64,000 nucleotides of DNA, taken from contig NZ_JAKWJQ010000001.1 in assembly GCF_022761015.1 (NCBI RefSeq), positions 992,001 through 1,056,000 on the forward strand, given 5' to 3'. Below are positions 51,809-60,380 of this stretch, piece after piece (the stretch's first letter is position 1; the number at the start of each line of letters is the position of its first letter). A program made the position numbers and the translations under genes. The notes under the pieces were generated by a model that was given only the letters and a program-made list of their open reading frames with translations, did no database searches and was not told the DNA's origin. The DNA comes from Humibacter sp. RRB41. GTDB lineage: Bacteria > Actinomycetota > Actinomycetes > Actinomycetales > Microbacteriaceae.

Positions 51809-52807
51809 TCAGGCGACGACGTCGAGCACGGGCGCGATCGTCTTGTTGGCGGCGCTCTCGTATGCGGCGAGCAGCATGCCGAGCACCTGGATGCCTTCCT
51901 CCTCGGTGTGCGGCGGGCGGGCACCGGAGGTGAGGCAGTCGGCGAAATGGCCGATCTCGGCGACGAATGTGTCGACGGGCTCGTAGCTGAACGAGTCCTC
52001 TTCGCCCGAGCGCAGGCGATAGCTCACCGTCGTGCCGTCGCTCGTGAGCGAACCGAGCTCGCCCACCGCTGAGAAGCGCTCCGTCGAAGCTGCCGGCTCA
52101 TACGCCCAGCTGGTCATCATCTGCCCGACCACTCCGCCCTCGAAGCGGATGAGCACCTGTGCGCTGTCTTCGCCCTCCATGAACGTCAGCCGGTGGGTCG
52201 ACAGCATCGCCGTCGCCTCAACGGGCTTCGCGCCGGCGAGGTGCAGCAGAAGATAGCTCGGGTGATACCCGGTGTCGATGAGTTCGCCGCCGCCGGATGT
52301 GGCGGCGTGCGCGCGCCATCCCATGTTGGCCGGATCGAAATCGTTGTAGAACGAGTCGGTGGTGCGCACCTCGTAGACCTGGCCGATCGTGCCCGATTCC
52401 AGCAGTTCCTTGGCTTTGGCGACGGCGGGCATGAAGAGCTGGTTGTGTGCGCACATGAGGTTCACCCCGCTCGTTTTGACGGCCTCGTTGACGCGTCGCG
52501 CCTCTTCTGCGCCCAGACACAGCGGCTTCTCGCAGAGCACATCGAGACCGGCCTCGGCAGCGGCGATGATCGCGTCGGCGTGCAAGTGGTGCGGCAGGCA
52601 GATGTCGACCGCATCCAGGTCTTCGTTCGCGATCATGTTCGTGTAGTCCGTGTACGCCGTGGCGCCGAGCTCCTCGCCACGATCCGCCGCGGTCTGCTCG
52701 AAGGCGTCGGCGACGGCCACGACGGCGATTTTGTCGGCGTGCGCCAGGTAGCCGCGGATGTGAGCGCTGGCGATACCGCCACCGCCGATGAGACCGACCC
52801 TGATCAT
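51809..52807 (-). CDS. Gfo/Idh/MocA-family oxidoreductase 1
   Basis: 332 residues. Rossmann glycine motif GLIGGGGIASAHIRGYL, catalytic Lys motif LCEKPLCLGAEEA, and the substrate domain with SGGGELIDTGYHPSYLLLHL (conserved D and H). NAD(P)-dependent oxidation or epimerisation of a sugar, sugar acid or cyclitol is the family role; the exact substrate is unknown. Its ATG overlaps the stop of the upstream dehydrogenase by 4 bases (ATGA), implying translational coupling and a two-subunit or two-step pathway. Divergent from the sugar importer operon and probably co-regulated with it. Confidence 0.88.
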   Translation of the reverse strand: MIRVGLIGGGGIASAHIRGYLAHADKIAVVAVADAFEQTAADRGEELGATAYTDYTNMIANEDLDAVDICLPHHLHADAIIAAAEAGLDVLCEKPLCLGAEEARRVNEAVKTSGVNLMCAHNQLFMPAVAKAKELLESGTIGQVYEVRTTDSFYNDFDPANMGWRAHAATSGGGELIDTGYHPSYLLLHLAGAKPVEATAMLSTHRLTFMEGEDSAQVLIRFEGGVVGQMMTSWAYEPAASTERFSAVGELGSLTSDGTTVSYRLRSGEEDSFSYEPVDTFVAEIGHFADCLTSGARPPHTEEEGIQVLGMLLAAYESAANKTIAPVLDVVA

Positions 52808-53790
52808 CGGTGGTCCTCCGTCTTTCCCGTCTGTGCTGCGTTGTTGGATGCCACCACGAGCCGCGTGAGCTCGACCGCTCGAGCGATGTTGTCATCGGCG
52901 CGAGTGCCGTTGTCGATGTGGTCGACCCACTGCGAGAACGCGTTTGGCAGGTCGTCGGGCACCGGGATGCGTTCGATCTCCTGCCCCTTGAGCGCCACGG
53001 TCACGACATCGTCGAGCTCGGAATAGCTGAGCCATCCGCTGGTGCCCCCGACCTCGATGAGGAACGGGTCAGGCGACACGACGCCGGCCTCGATCACCCC
53101 GATGGCGCCGCCAGGGTATGTCACGGTCACGACCGCATTGTCGTCGACGGGCCGACCCGTGACGTACGTGTACGTCGACGAGACGGTCAGCGGTGTCGCG
53201 CCGAGGATGAGCTGCGTCAGGTAGACGGGATGACATCCGAGGTCGGTGAGTGCAAGGCCGAAGGCGGCTTCCGGGTCATAGAACTGTTCGGGCAGCCAGT
53301 TCGCCACGGCGCCGTCGTGGGAGAGCCTCACTCGGCTGTAGTTGACCGCACCGAGGCGTCCCCCGGCGAGCACGTCCTTCACGACCTGCGTGTAGCCGTG
53401 ATACAGGCGGGGGAGCGAGACGACGAGCTTCACGCCGTTGTCGTCGCAGGCGCGGATGATCTCCTCCGCTTCCGCCACCGTGGGCGCGAGCAGCTTCTCC
53501 GTGAAGATGTGCTTTCCGGCCCGCGCGGCCTTGACCATCACGTCCCTGTGATCTTTCGTCGACGTCGTGACGGTGACGGCGTCGATGTCGTCACGGGCGA
53601 GCAGATCGTCGAGGTCCGGCACGAACTCGACGCCGAAGCGTGCAGCAGCCTCCCGTCCGCGATCGGCATCGTCATCCCACACCGCGACGAGGTCGGTGTC
53701 CGGATGCTGTGTGGCTGTTGTGGCGTAGTCGCCTGCGTGCACGTGCCAGAAACTCAGCACGGCGACGCGGAGTCGGGTCTTGGCCGACAT
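52804..53790 (-). CDS. Gfo/Idh/MocA-family oxidoreductase 2 (atypical glycine loop)
   Basis: 328 residues. Overall Gfo/Idh/MocA architecture with EKLLAPTVAEAEEIIRACDD in place of the EKP motif, and LALTDLGCHPVYLTQLILGA for the substrate site. The N-terminal nucleotide loop is VAVLSFWHVHAGDYA, lacking GxGxxG, as in a subgroup of the family with a HxHA signature. ATG 53790 has GGGAGAA directly upstream; an upstream in-frame ATG at 53841 is not supported. First gene of the coupled pair. Probably works on a sugar derived from the imported glycan (inference). Confidence 0.85.
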   Translation of the reverse strand: MSAKTRLRVAVLSFWHVHAGDYATTATQHPDTDLVAVWDDDADRGREAAARFGVEFVPDLDDLLARDDIDAVTVTTSTKDHRDVMVKAARAGKHIFTEKLLAPTVAEAEEIIRACDDNGVKLVVSLPRLYHGYTQVVKDVLAGGRLGAVNYSRVRLSHDGAVANWLPEQFYDPEAAFGLALTDLGCHPVYLTQLILGATPLTVSSTYTYVTGRPVDDNAVVTVTYPGGAIGVIEAGVVSPDPFLIEVGGTSGWLSYSELDDVVTVALKGQEIERIPVPDDLPNAFSQWVDHIDNGTRADDNIARAVELTRLVVASNNAAQTGKTEDHR

Positions 53791-53897
53791 GTCTTCTCCC
53801 TCGTTGATGATGGCGTCGTCCGTGAGGCGCGCAAGGTGCACGTGACGGCACGACGCATGCGCTGCAGGACATCCTGCGGGAGTCTCCGATAATCCGT

Positions 53898-53916
53898 CAA
53901 GTCATTTGATGAATTG
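53898..53916. promoter_or_regulatory. Imperfect operator dyad, dehydrogenase side
   Basis: CAAGTCAT-TTG-ATGAATTG: arms match at 7 of 8 positions. Placed 108 bases upstream of the minus-strand dehydrogenase start, in the 295-bp divergent control region (53791-54085) that otherwise holds only the importer promoter. Confidence 0.45.
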
Positions 53917-53972
53917 CCATCCGCACGACGGCGAGTGTCACCCGAAGGCATCCGCACCGGTTTGTCGTGACA

Positions 53973-54003
53973 TATTGACATCAATAAATGCAAATGATTT
54001 ACT
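53973..54003 (+). promoter_or_regulatory. Importer-operon promoter with overlapping operator
   Basis: Perfect consensus -35 TTGACA (53975-53980), 17-base spacer, TTTACT (53998-54003). The dyad TATTGA-CA-TCAATA (53973-53986) overlies the -35 box, so a repressor, plausibly the ROK protein at 50461-51711, could occlude it. Transcription would start near 54010. Confidence 0.65.
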
Positions 54004-54085
54004 AACGAAAGTTCGACAGGGCCGTGCGCTCGAAAACCCCCTGCACCATCCCGAAATCCCCTGCACCATGAGGCAAAGGAGCATC

Positions 54086-55429
54086 ATGAAGAAACGGATC
54101 ATCGCCGCCATCGCGGTAGGAGTGGTCGCAGCTGCCGCACTGACCGGATGTTCGTCCGGCGGCGGCAGCGGTAGCAAGACCATCACGATCGCCTACGAGT
54201 CGTACGGCGGCAAGCAGATGCAGAACTACATGTCCCGCATCGCCAAGCAGTTCGACAAGAAGTACCCCGGATACACGGCCAAACTCGTTCCGATCCAGGC
54301 CGCTGAGAACGACTACTACACGAAGCTCGCGCTGATGAACAAGTCGGGGGCCACGGCACCAGACGTGCTCTACGAAGACACCTTCCTCATCAAGTCCGAC
54401 GCAGCGGCCGGCTATCTCGCCCCGCTCGACAACAACGTGAAGAAGTGGAGCGATTGGTCGCAGTTCCCGGCCAACTCTCGCCAGGCCGGCGAGGGTGCCG
54501 ATGGCAAGCTCTACGGCATCCCGATGGGCACCGATACTCGCGCGCTCTGGTACAACAAGGACGTTCTGAAGAAGGCGGGCATCTCGGTGCCGTGGCAGCC
54601 GAAGACGTGGAACGACATCCTCGATGCCGCGAAGAAGATCAAGGCGGCGGAACCGGGAGTCATTCCCATGAACGTCTATTCCGGTAAGGGCACCGGCGAG
54701 GGGTCCACGATGCAGGGCTTCGAGATGTTGCTCTACGGCACGCAGAATCAGCTGACCACGAGCAGCGGCAAGTGGGTCGCTGGGTCGACCGGCTTCAAGG
54801 ACTCGCTGCAGTTCATCCACAACCTCTACCAGGGCGGCCTCGGACCGACAGCTCAGCAGGCTCTCGACCCGAACTGGGGCAACCAGACCCCGGCGCTCCT
54901 GTCGCAGAACAAGCTCGGAATCAGCCTCGACGGTTCGTGGGTCTCCAGCAGCTGGGGGACCGCGGGCGTCGCACCGTGGAGCAACTGGAACTCGGTGATG
55001 GGCCAGGCGAAGATGCCGACGCAAGACGGTGCTGCGCCCGGTGCGACGAGCATGTCGGGCGGGTGGACGCTCGCCATGGGTTCGAAGTCGAAGAACCCGA
55101 CGGCCGCGTGGAACTTCATCTCGCTCGCTCTCAACAAGGACAACTCGCTCTACTACGCCACCAGCAACCAGAACATCCCGGTGCGCACTGACGTCGCAAG
55201 CGATCCGACTTACGTCAAGTCCAACCCGACGAACGCGTTCTTCGCCGGCCTGGTCAAGATCACGAACTTCCGACCAGCCACCTCCTCGTATCCCGCGGTG
55301 TCGAACAACATTCAGGTGGCCATGGAATCGGTGATGACCGGCCAGCAGACACCGGCGGCGGCACAGAAGGTGTTCGACCAAGCGCTGCCGCAGGCCGTCG
55401 GCGGCACGAAGAACGTGGTTACGAAGTAG
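54086..55429 (+). CDS. Carbohydrate ABC importer, substrate-binding lipoprotein
   Basis: 447 residues. Signal peptide MKKRIIAAIAVGVVAAAALT with lipobox cysteine Cys22, then a family-1 extracellular solute-binding protein: PDVLYEDTFLIKSDAAAGYL, DGKLYGIPMGTDTRALWYNK, WNDILDAAKKIKAAEPGVIP and MSGGWTLAMGSKSKNPTAAW. It captures an oligosaccharide outside the membrane and delivers it to the two permeases downstream (11 and 968 bases further on). ATG 54086 is set by AAAGGAG at 4 bases; an upstream in-frame ATG at 53906 would bury the signal peptide. Sugar specificity is unknown, although the linked GH38 and GH20 genes suggest mannose- or GlcNAc-containing glycans. Confidence 0.92.
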   Translation: MKKRIIAAIAVGVVAAAALTGCSSGGGSGSKTITIAYESYGGKQMQNYMSRIAKQFDKKYPGYTAKLVPIQAAENDYYTKLALMNKSGATAPDVLYEDTFLIKSDAAAGYLAPLDNNVKKWSDWSQFPANSRQAGEGADGKLYGIPMGTDTRALWYNKDVLKKAGISVPWQPKTWNDILDAAKKIKAAEPGVIPMNVYSGKGTGEGSTMQGFEMLLYGTQNQLTTSSGKWVAGSTGFKDSLQFIHNLYQGGLGPTAQQALDPNWGNQTPALLSQNKLGISLDGSWVSSSWGTAGVAPWSNWNSVMGQAKMPTQDGAAPGATSMSGGWTLAMGSKSKNPTAAWNFISLALNKDNSLYYATSNQNIPVRTDVASDPTYVKSNPTNAFFAGLVKITNFRPATSSYPAVSNNIQVAMESVMTGQQTPAAAQKVFDQALPQAVGGTKNVVTK

Positions 55430-55439
55430 GCGAACGACC

Positions 55440-56384
55440 ATGACGTCGCTCACGCGAACCGCCGTGGCGACGAGCACCACCGGGCGGGGAGGGGCAACCC
55501 CTTCCCGCCCGCACCGTGCCCGTCGCGCATTGGGGCGGACCATACCTCTGATCCCGGCCATTGTGATGGTCGCGATCTTCCTGCTCGGGCCGGTGATCGA
55601 GGCGTTCTACGGCTCGTTCACGAACATGGCGCTGACCGGCGCCGCCGCGCAGAACACCACGTTCGTCGGGTTCCAGAACTATGTTCAACTGTTCCAGAGC
55701 CCGGACTTCCTCCAATCGGTCTGGCTGACCATCCTTTTCGTGGTCGGCAGCGCGATCATCGGGCAGAACGTTCTCGGCCTGGCCCTCGCCATGCTCATGC
55801 GCGCCGGCAACAAGGTGCTCACCGGGGTTGTCGGCACTCTCGTGATCACGGCGTGGGTCGTTCCCGAGGTCGTCGGGGCGTTCTGCGCCTACGCGTTCTT
55901 CAACGGGGGCGGCACGCTCAATGCCGTCCTCTCGATCGTCGGTCTCAAGGGGCCGGACTGGCTCTACGTGCTGCCGATGGTCTCCGTCATCCTGGCGAAC
56001 GTCTGGCGCGGAACCGCGTTCTCGATGATGGTCTATTCAGCGGCGATCACCGAAGTGCCGGAAGAGATCACCGAATCCGCGGAGCTCGACGGCGCCAGCG
56101 GATGGAAGAGGCTGATCTACATCACGATTCCGATGATCCGCCGCAGCATCTCGACCAACCTGATGCTGACGACCCTGCAGACGCTGAGCGTCTTCGGCCT
56201 CATCTACATCATGACCGCCGGAGGTCCAGGTACGGCCAGCTCGACGCTTCCCGTACTCGCATACCAAGAGGCGTTCAAGTTCTCGCAACTCGGCCTCGGC
56301 ACAGCCATCGCCGTCGTGATGCTCATCATCGGCGCCGTGTTCTCGGTCATCTACATCAGGGCTCTCAAACCGGAGGTCGACTGA
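55440..56384 (+). CDS. Carbohydrate ABC importer permease 1 (MalF-type)
   Basis: 314 residues with six predicted membrane helices (first LIPAIVMVAIFLLGPVIEAF) and the cytoplasmic EAA loop ESAELDGASGWKRLIYITIP that contacts the ATPase. A basic 30-residue N-terminal tail (RPHRARRALGR) precedes helix 1. It lies 10 bases after the binding-protein gene and 1 base before permease 2. No ATPase gene is linked, so the pair probably uses a shared MsmK/MsiK-type ATPase encoded elsewhere, as is common in actinobacteria. Confidence 0.9.
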   Translation: MTSLTRTAVATSTTGRGGATPSRPHRARRALGRTIPLIPAIVMVAIFLLGPVIEAFYGSFTNMALTGAAAQNTTFVGFQNYVQLFQSPDFLQSVWLTILFVVGSAIIGQNVLGLALAMLMRAGNKVLTGVVGTLVITAWVVPEVVGAFCAYAFFNGGGTLNAVLSIVGLKGPDWLYVLPMVSVILANVWRGTAFSMMVYSAAITEVPEEITESAELDGASGWKRLIYITIPMIRRSISTNLMLTTLQTLSVFGLIYIMTAGGPGTASSTLPVLAYQEAFKFSQLGLGTAIAVVMLIIGAVFSVIYIRALKPEVD

Positions 56385-56385
56385 C

Positions 56386-57222
56386 ATGAAACTGTCCTCT
56401 CCATCCGGCCGCGGGCTGAAGATCGTCTCGAACACGGTTCTGGTGATCATCGGGCTCTGCTTCTTGCTGCCGCTGTTGTGGCTTCTGGTTGCGTCGTTCG
56501 ACGGCACCGCGAACCTGACACTGAAGCTGCCAGCACCGTTCACGATCGACAACTTCACCTCGGTGCTGACCCCGAGCCTGGCGTTCGGGCCGTTGTGGAA
56601 CAGCGTCGTGATCTCGTTCGGATGCGCCATCATCACGATCGTCATCGCGGTCCTGGCCGCCTACCCGCTGTCGCGTTACCGCATGAGGATCAACAAGCCG
56701 TTCATGTACGGGATCCTCTTCGGCACCTGCCTGCCGATCACCGCGATGATGGTGCCGGTCTACAACCTCTTCGTCTCGCTGAATCTGCTGGACTCGATCT
56801 GGGGAACGGTGCTCTTCATGGCCGCCACCAGCCTTCCCATGGCGATCTGGATGATGAAGAACTTCATGGATTCCGTGCCGATCACCCTCGAGGAGGCCGC
56901 CTGGACCGACGGCTCATCGATGATGTCCACCCTCACCCGCATCGTCGTCCCGCTCATGCGGCCGGGCCTCGCTGTGGTGTTCATCTTCGTGTTCGTGCAG
57001 GCGTGGGGTAACTTCTTCATCCCGTTCGTGCTGTTGCTCAGCCCGAACAACATGCCGGCATCCGTGAGCATCTACCAGTTCTTCGGACAGTACGGCGCTG
57101 TCGCCTATGGCAAGCTCGCTGCGTTCTCCCTGATCTACTCGGTGCCGGTCTTGGCCCTGTACGTCGTGACGTCGCGGTTCCTGGGTGGCGGGTCGGCGCT
57201 CGCCGGAGCAGTCAAGGGCTGA
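56386..57222 (+). CDS. Carbohydrate ABC importer permease 2 (MalG-type)
   Basis: 278 residues, six predicted helices (NTVLVIIGLCFLLPLLWLLV first) and EAA loop EEAAWTDGSSMMSTLTRIVV. GGAGGT ends 8 bases before ATG 56386 and lies inside the end of permease 1, so translation is coupled. Forms the transmembrane channel with permease 1. Followed 59 bases later by the alpha-mannosidase gene in the same direction with no terminator, suggesting one operon. Confidence 0.9.
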   Translation: MKLSSPSGRGLKIVSNTVLVIIGLCFLLPLLWLLVASFDGTANLTLKLPAPFTIDNFTSVLTPSLAFGPLWNSVVISFGCAIITIVIAVLAAYPLSRYRMRINKPFMYGILFGTCLPITAMMVPVYNLFVSLNLLDSIWGTVLFMAATSLPMAIWMMKNFMDSVPITLEEAAWTDGSSMMSTLTRIVVPLMRPGLAVVFIFVFVQAWGNFFIPFVLLLSPNNMPASVSIYQFFGQYGAVAYGKLAAFSLIYSVPVLALYVVTSRFLGGGSALAGAVKG

Positions 57223-57281
57223 CGCGTTCCGTCCGCCTCCTCGTTTGTCCACCGCCTGCACGCACTACCAAGGAGCATCAC

Positions 57282-60200
57282 GTGCACGATGATTCACGCC
57301 TCGTCCTCGAGCGCATCACCCGTTTTCTCGGTGAGCGGATCTCGCCCGCCGTCTATCCGGAGCGCATCCCGCTCACGCTGACGGCGTGGGATGTCCCCGA
57401 CGAGCCGGTGCCGTTCGCCGAAGCGGTGACGCAGCGGTTCGAGCCGTTCGCGGCAGGTTCGCCGTGGAGCAAGCCGTGGGGTACCACGTGGTTCCACGCG
57501 GTAGGCGACGTGCCCGATGCGTGGCGCGAGACATCCGCCGGGCGGAGTGTGGAGATGCTGGTCGACCTGGGGTTCCAGGGTGATCACCCTGGATTCCAGG
57601 CCGAGGGGCTGGTGTTCGCGCCGGACGGCACGACCGTGAAGGCGGTCGAACCCTTCAACACGTCCGTCGCTGTCGACGGCGACACCGTCGACCTGTACGT
57701 GGAGGCGGCATCCAACCCGGACATCGGCGGGTCGTGGGCGTGGGGTCCGACGCCGTTGGGTGACAAGGCCACGGCGGGCACCGACCCCATCTACACGCTT
57801 CGCGGCATCGACCTGGCGTTGCGCGACGTGACGGTGTGGGAGCTCGAACGCGACGTCTGGACGCTGCTCGGTTTGCAGGCCGAGCTGCCGCGGCAGTCGA
57901 CCCGGGCTGCGCAGATCCTGCGCGCTCTCGAGCGGATGTGCGACGCAATGGACCCGCACGACGTGGCGGGAACGGCCGCGGCCGGACGGGAGGCGCTCGC
58001 CGGTGTGCTCGCCGACGAGGCTGCAGCCAATGCGCACAGGATCAGTGCGGTGGGTCACGCTCACATCGACTCGGCTTGGCTGTGGCCGACGCGCGAGACG
58101 ATCCGCAAGTGCGCCCGCACGTTCTCGAACGTGCTCGCCCTGATGGACGACTATCCGGACCTCGTGTTCGCGTGCTCGTCGGCGCAGCAGTACGCCTGGA
58201 TCAAGGCGTACTACCCGGAGCTCTTCGAGCGCATCCGGGTGCGTGTGGCCGAAGGACGGTTCGTCCCGGTCGGCGGTATGTGGGTGGAATCCGACACGAA
58301 CATGGTCGGCGGCGAGGCGATGGTGCGGCAGTTCGTGGCCGGCCAGGGCTTCTTCGAGCGCGAATTCGGTGTGCGGGCGACCACCGGATGGCTGCCGGAC
58401 TCGTTCGGCTACACGGCCGCGCTGCCGCAGTTGATGGCAGGTGCCGGCATCGAACAGTTCGTGACGCAGAAGATCTCCTGGAACGAGACGGACACCTTCC
58501 CGCACCACACCTTCCTCTGGGAGGGTATCGACGGGACGCGCATGTTCACGCACTTTCCGCCGATGGACACCTACAACTCGATACTGTCCGGCGAAGAGCT
58601 GGCCAAGCAGGATCGCCAGTATGCCGAGAAGGGCGAGGCGAACTCGTCGCTCGCGCTCTTCGGCCACGGCGACGGCGGTGGGGGACCGACGCGCGAGATG
58701 ATGGCGGCCGCGCACCGCACGAAGTCGCTCGACGGGTCGCCTCGGGTCGCCGTGGAGACGCCTGAGGCCTTCTTCGGCAGGGCGAAGGCCGAGTACGCGC
58801 ATCCGCCGGTCTGGTCGGGAGAGCTCTACCTCGAGCTGCATCGTGGCACCTACACCTCGCAGGCGCGCACCAAGCAGGGCAACCGGCGAAGCGAGCACCT
58901 GCTGCGCCAGGCGGAGCTCTGGGCGACGACTGCTGCGGTGCGCGGCGGCACCGACTATCCGTACGAGGAGCTCGAGTCCGCGTGGCGGACCGTGCTGCTG
59001 CAGCAGTTCCACGACATCCTGCCCGGGTCGGCGATCGCGTGGGTGTACCAGGAGGCGGAGCGTAACTACGCGGAGCTGGCCGAGCGTGTCGGCGGGCTCA
59101 TCGACGACGCGCTGGATGCGCTGGGCGGGGCGGCGGATACCGGCACCGCCGAGGCGAGCGCGGGCGTCCTCGTCAACGCAGGACCCGTGCCGGTACGCGG
59201 CGTGCCCGCGCTGGGAGCCGGGGTGCCGGATGCCGCTGTGCAGGCATCCGTGCACCGTGACGGTGACACGATCGTGCTCGAGAACTCCCACGCGAGGTTC
59301 ACCCTCGACGGCACGGGCCGGGTGGTCTCAGCGGTCGACGCTGCAAGCGGGCGCGAGGCGATCGCGCCGGGGGCATCCGCTGGGCTGCAGCTCTTCCGTG
59401 ACACCCCGAACAGATGGGATGCCTGGGACATCGATCAGCACTACCGCCGCCACGAGACCGATCTCGACACGGCGGTCTCGCTCGAGGTCGACGAGCAGCG
59501 CGGCGCGGTGCGCGTCACCCGGCACGTCAGCGAGTCGACGATCGAGCAGGAGTTCACGCTCGCCATCGACACGGCGACGCTCGAGGTGACGACGCGCGTC
59601 GACTGGCACGAGCGGCAGAAGCTGCTGAAGTTCGCGTTCCCGCTCGACGTGCGTGCCGAGCGCGCGGCGTCGGAGGTGCAGTTCGGGCATGTGTATCGAG
59701 CGACGAACGAGAACACCTCCTGGGACTTCGCGCGTTTCGAGACCGCAGCGCACCGCTGGGTGCACGTGGGGGAGCCCGGCTTCGGCGTCGCCGTCGCCAA
59801 CGACTCCACCTACGGGCACGACGTGACGCGGCAGCCTCGCTCGGGCGGCGGAACGACCACGTTGGTGCGGCAGTCGCTGCTGCGTGCTCCGCTGTATCCC
59901 GATCCGGAGGCCGATCAGGGCGAGCACGTCGTGCGGTCCTCCCTCACCATCGGCGCCGGGATTGCGGATGCCATCGCAGCCGGTTACGCGCTCAACCTCC
60001 CGTTGCGCGCAGGTGCGGCTCCGATCGAGCCGCTCGTCGTCGTCGACGGCGAAGGCGTGCTCGTGGAAGCAGTGAAGCTCGCGGAGGACCGCTCCGGAGA
60101 CGTGATCGTGCGACTGTACGAGGCGCTCGGGCGGCGTACCAGGGCGGGCGTGCGATTCGGCTTCGCGGCGGACTCGGTCGTGCAGACGGACCTGCTGGAG

Positions 60201-60296
60201 CGGGAACCGGGCGACGCCGATGCATGGGACGCCGGCACGGGCATCCTGTCGCTGCGACCGTTCCAGGTGGTGACGTTGCGCGTGCGTCGGGGGTGA
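57282..60296 (+). CDS. GH38 alpha-mannosidase, cytoplasmic
   Basis: 1,004 residues, no signal peptide. GH38 motifs: zinc-binding GHAHIDSAWLWP (His261, Asp263), nucleophile WLPDSFGYTAALPQL (Asp373), WNETDTFPHHTFLWEGIDGT, GHGDGGGGPTREMM, the third histidine in ELHRGTYTSQARTKQGNRRS, and QQFHDILPGSAIAWVY. A large C-terminal beta domain completes the fold. Hydrolyses alpha-mannosides from imported glycans. GTG 57282 is preceded by AAGGAG at 6 bases. Same operon as the importer, which supports cytoplasmic use of the transported oligosaccharide. Confidence 0.92.
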   Translation: MHDDSRLVLERITRFLGERISPAVYPERIPLTLTAWDVPDEPVPFAEAVTQRFEPFAAGSPWSKPWGTTWFHAVGDVPDAWRETSAGRSVEMLVDLGFQGDHPGFQAEGLVFAPDGTTVKAVEPFNTSVAVDGDTVDLYVEAASNPDIGGSWAWGPTPLGDKATAGTDPIYTLRGIDLALRDVTVWELERDVWTLLGLQAELPRQSTRAAQILRALERMCDAMDPHDVAGTAAAGREALAGVLADEAAANAHRISAVGHAHIDSAWLWPTRETIRKCARTFSNVLALMDDYPDLVFACSSAQQYAWIKAYYPELFERIRVRVAEGRFVPVGGMWVESDTNMVGGEAMVRQFVAGQGFFEREFGVRATTGWLPDSFGYTAALPQLMAGAGIEQFVTQKISWNETDTFPHHTFLWEGIDGTRMFTHFPPMDTYNSILSGEELAKQDRQYAEKGEANSSLALFGHGDGGGGPTREMMAAAHRTKSLDGSPRVAVETPEAFFGRAKAEYAHPPVWSGELYLELHRGTYTSQARTKQGNRRSEHLLRQAELWATTAAVRGGTDYPYEELESAWRTVLLQQFHDILPGSAIAWVYQEAERNYAELAERVGGLIDDALDALGGAADTGTAEASAGVLVNAGPVPVRGVPALGAGVPDAAVQASVHRDGDTIVLENSHARFTLDGTGRVVSAVDAASGREAIAPGASAGLQLFRDTPNRWDAWDIDQHYRRHETDLDTAVSLEVDEQRGAVRVTRHVSESTIEQEFTLAIDTATLEVTTRVDWHERQKLLKFAFPLDVRAERAASEVQFGHVYRATNENTSWDFARFETAAHRWVHVGEPGFGVAVANDSTYGHDVTRQPRSGGGTTTLVRQSLLRAPLYPDPEADQGEHVVRSSLTIGAGIADAIAAGYALNLPLRAGAAPIEPLVVVDGEGVLVEAVKLAEDRSGDVIVRLYEALGRRTRAGVRFGFAADSVVQTDLLEREPGDADAWDAGTGILSLRPFQVVTLRVRRG

Positions 60297-60306
60297 GCGC
60301 GGCCCC

Positions 60307-60344
60307 GGCGACGAGTCGCCTGTGCGGCACGGCCGGAAATGGCC
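60307..60344 (+). terminator. Weak hairpins after the mannosidase gene
   Basis: GGCGA/TCGCC (60307-60320, loop CGAG) and GGCC/GGCC (60331-60344, loop GGAAAT) follow the GH38 stop codon. They are short, lack U-tracts and are only possible terminators before the independent promoter at 60350-60373. Confidence 0.3.
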
Positions 60345-60345
60345 T

Positions 60346-60380
60346 TTGCTCTTGGCGTCAGCGCGCATAGCGTGAACGTC
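60346..60380 (+). promoter_or_regulatory. Leaderless promoter of the FUSC-family gene
   Basis: TTGCTC (60346-60351), 16-base spacer, TAGCGT (60368-60373), then 7 bases to ATG 60381, so the transcript should start at or next to the start codon. No Shine-Dalgarno precedes this ATG. Confidence 0.6.

Noticed and set aside
54086-57222. A linked ABC ATPase for the sugar importer
   Set aside because: No ATPase gene occurs in or near the operon; the only ATPase domains in the window belong to the exporter at 36021-39778, which is of a different class.
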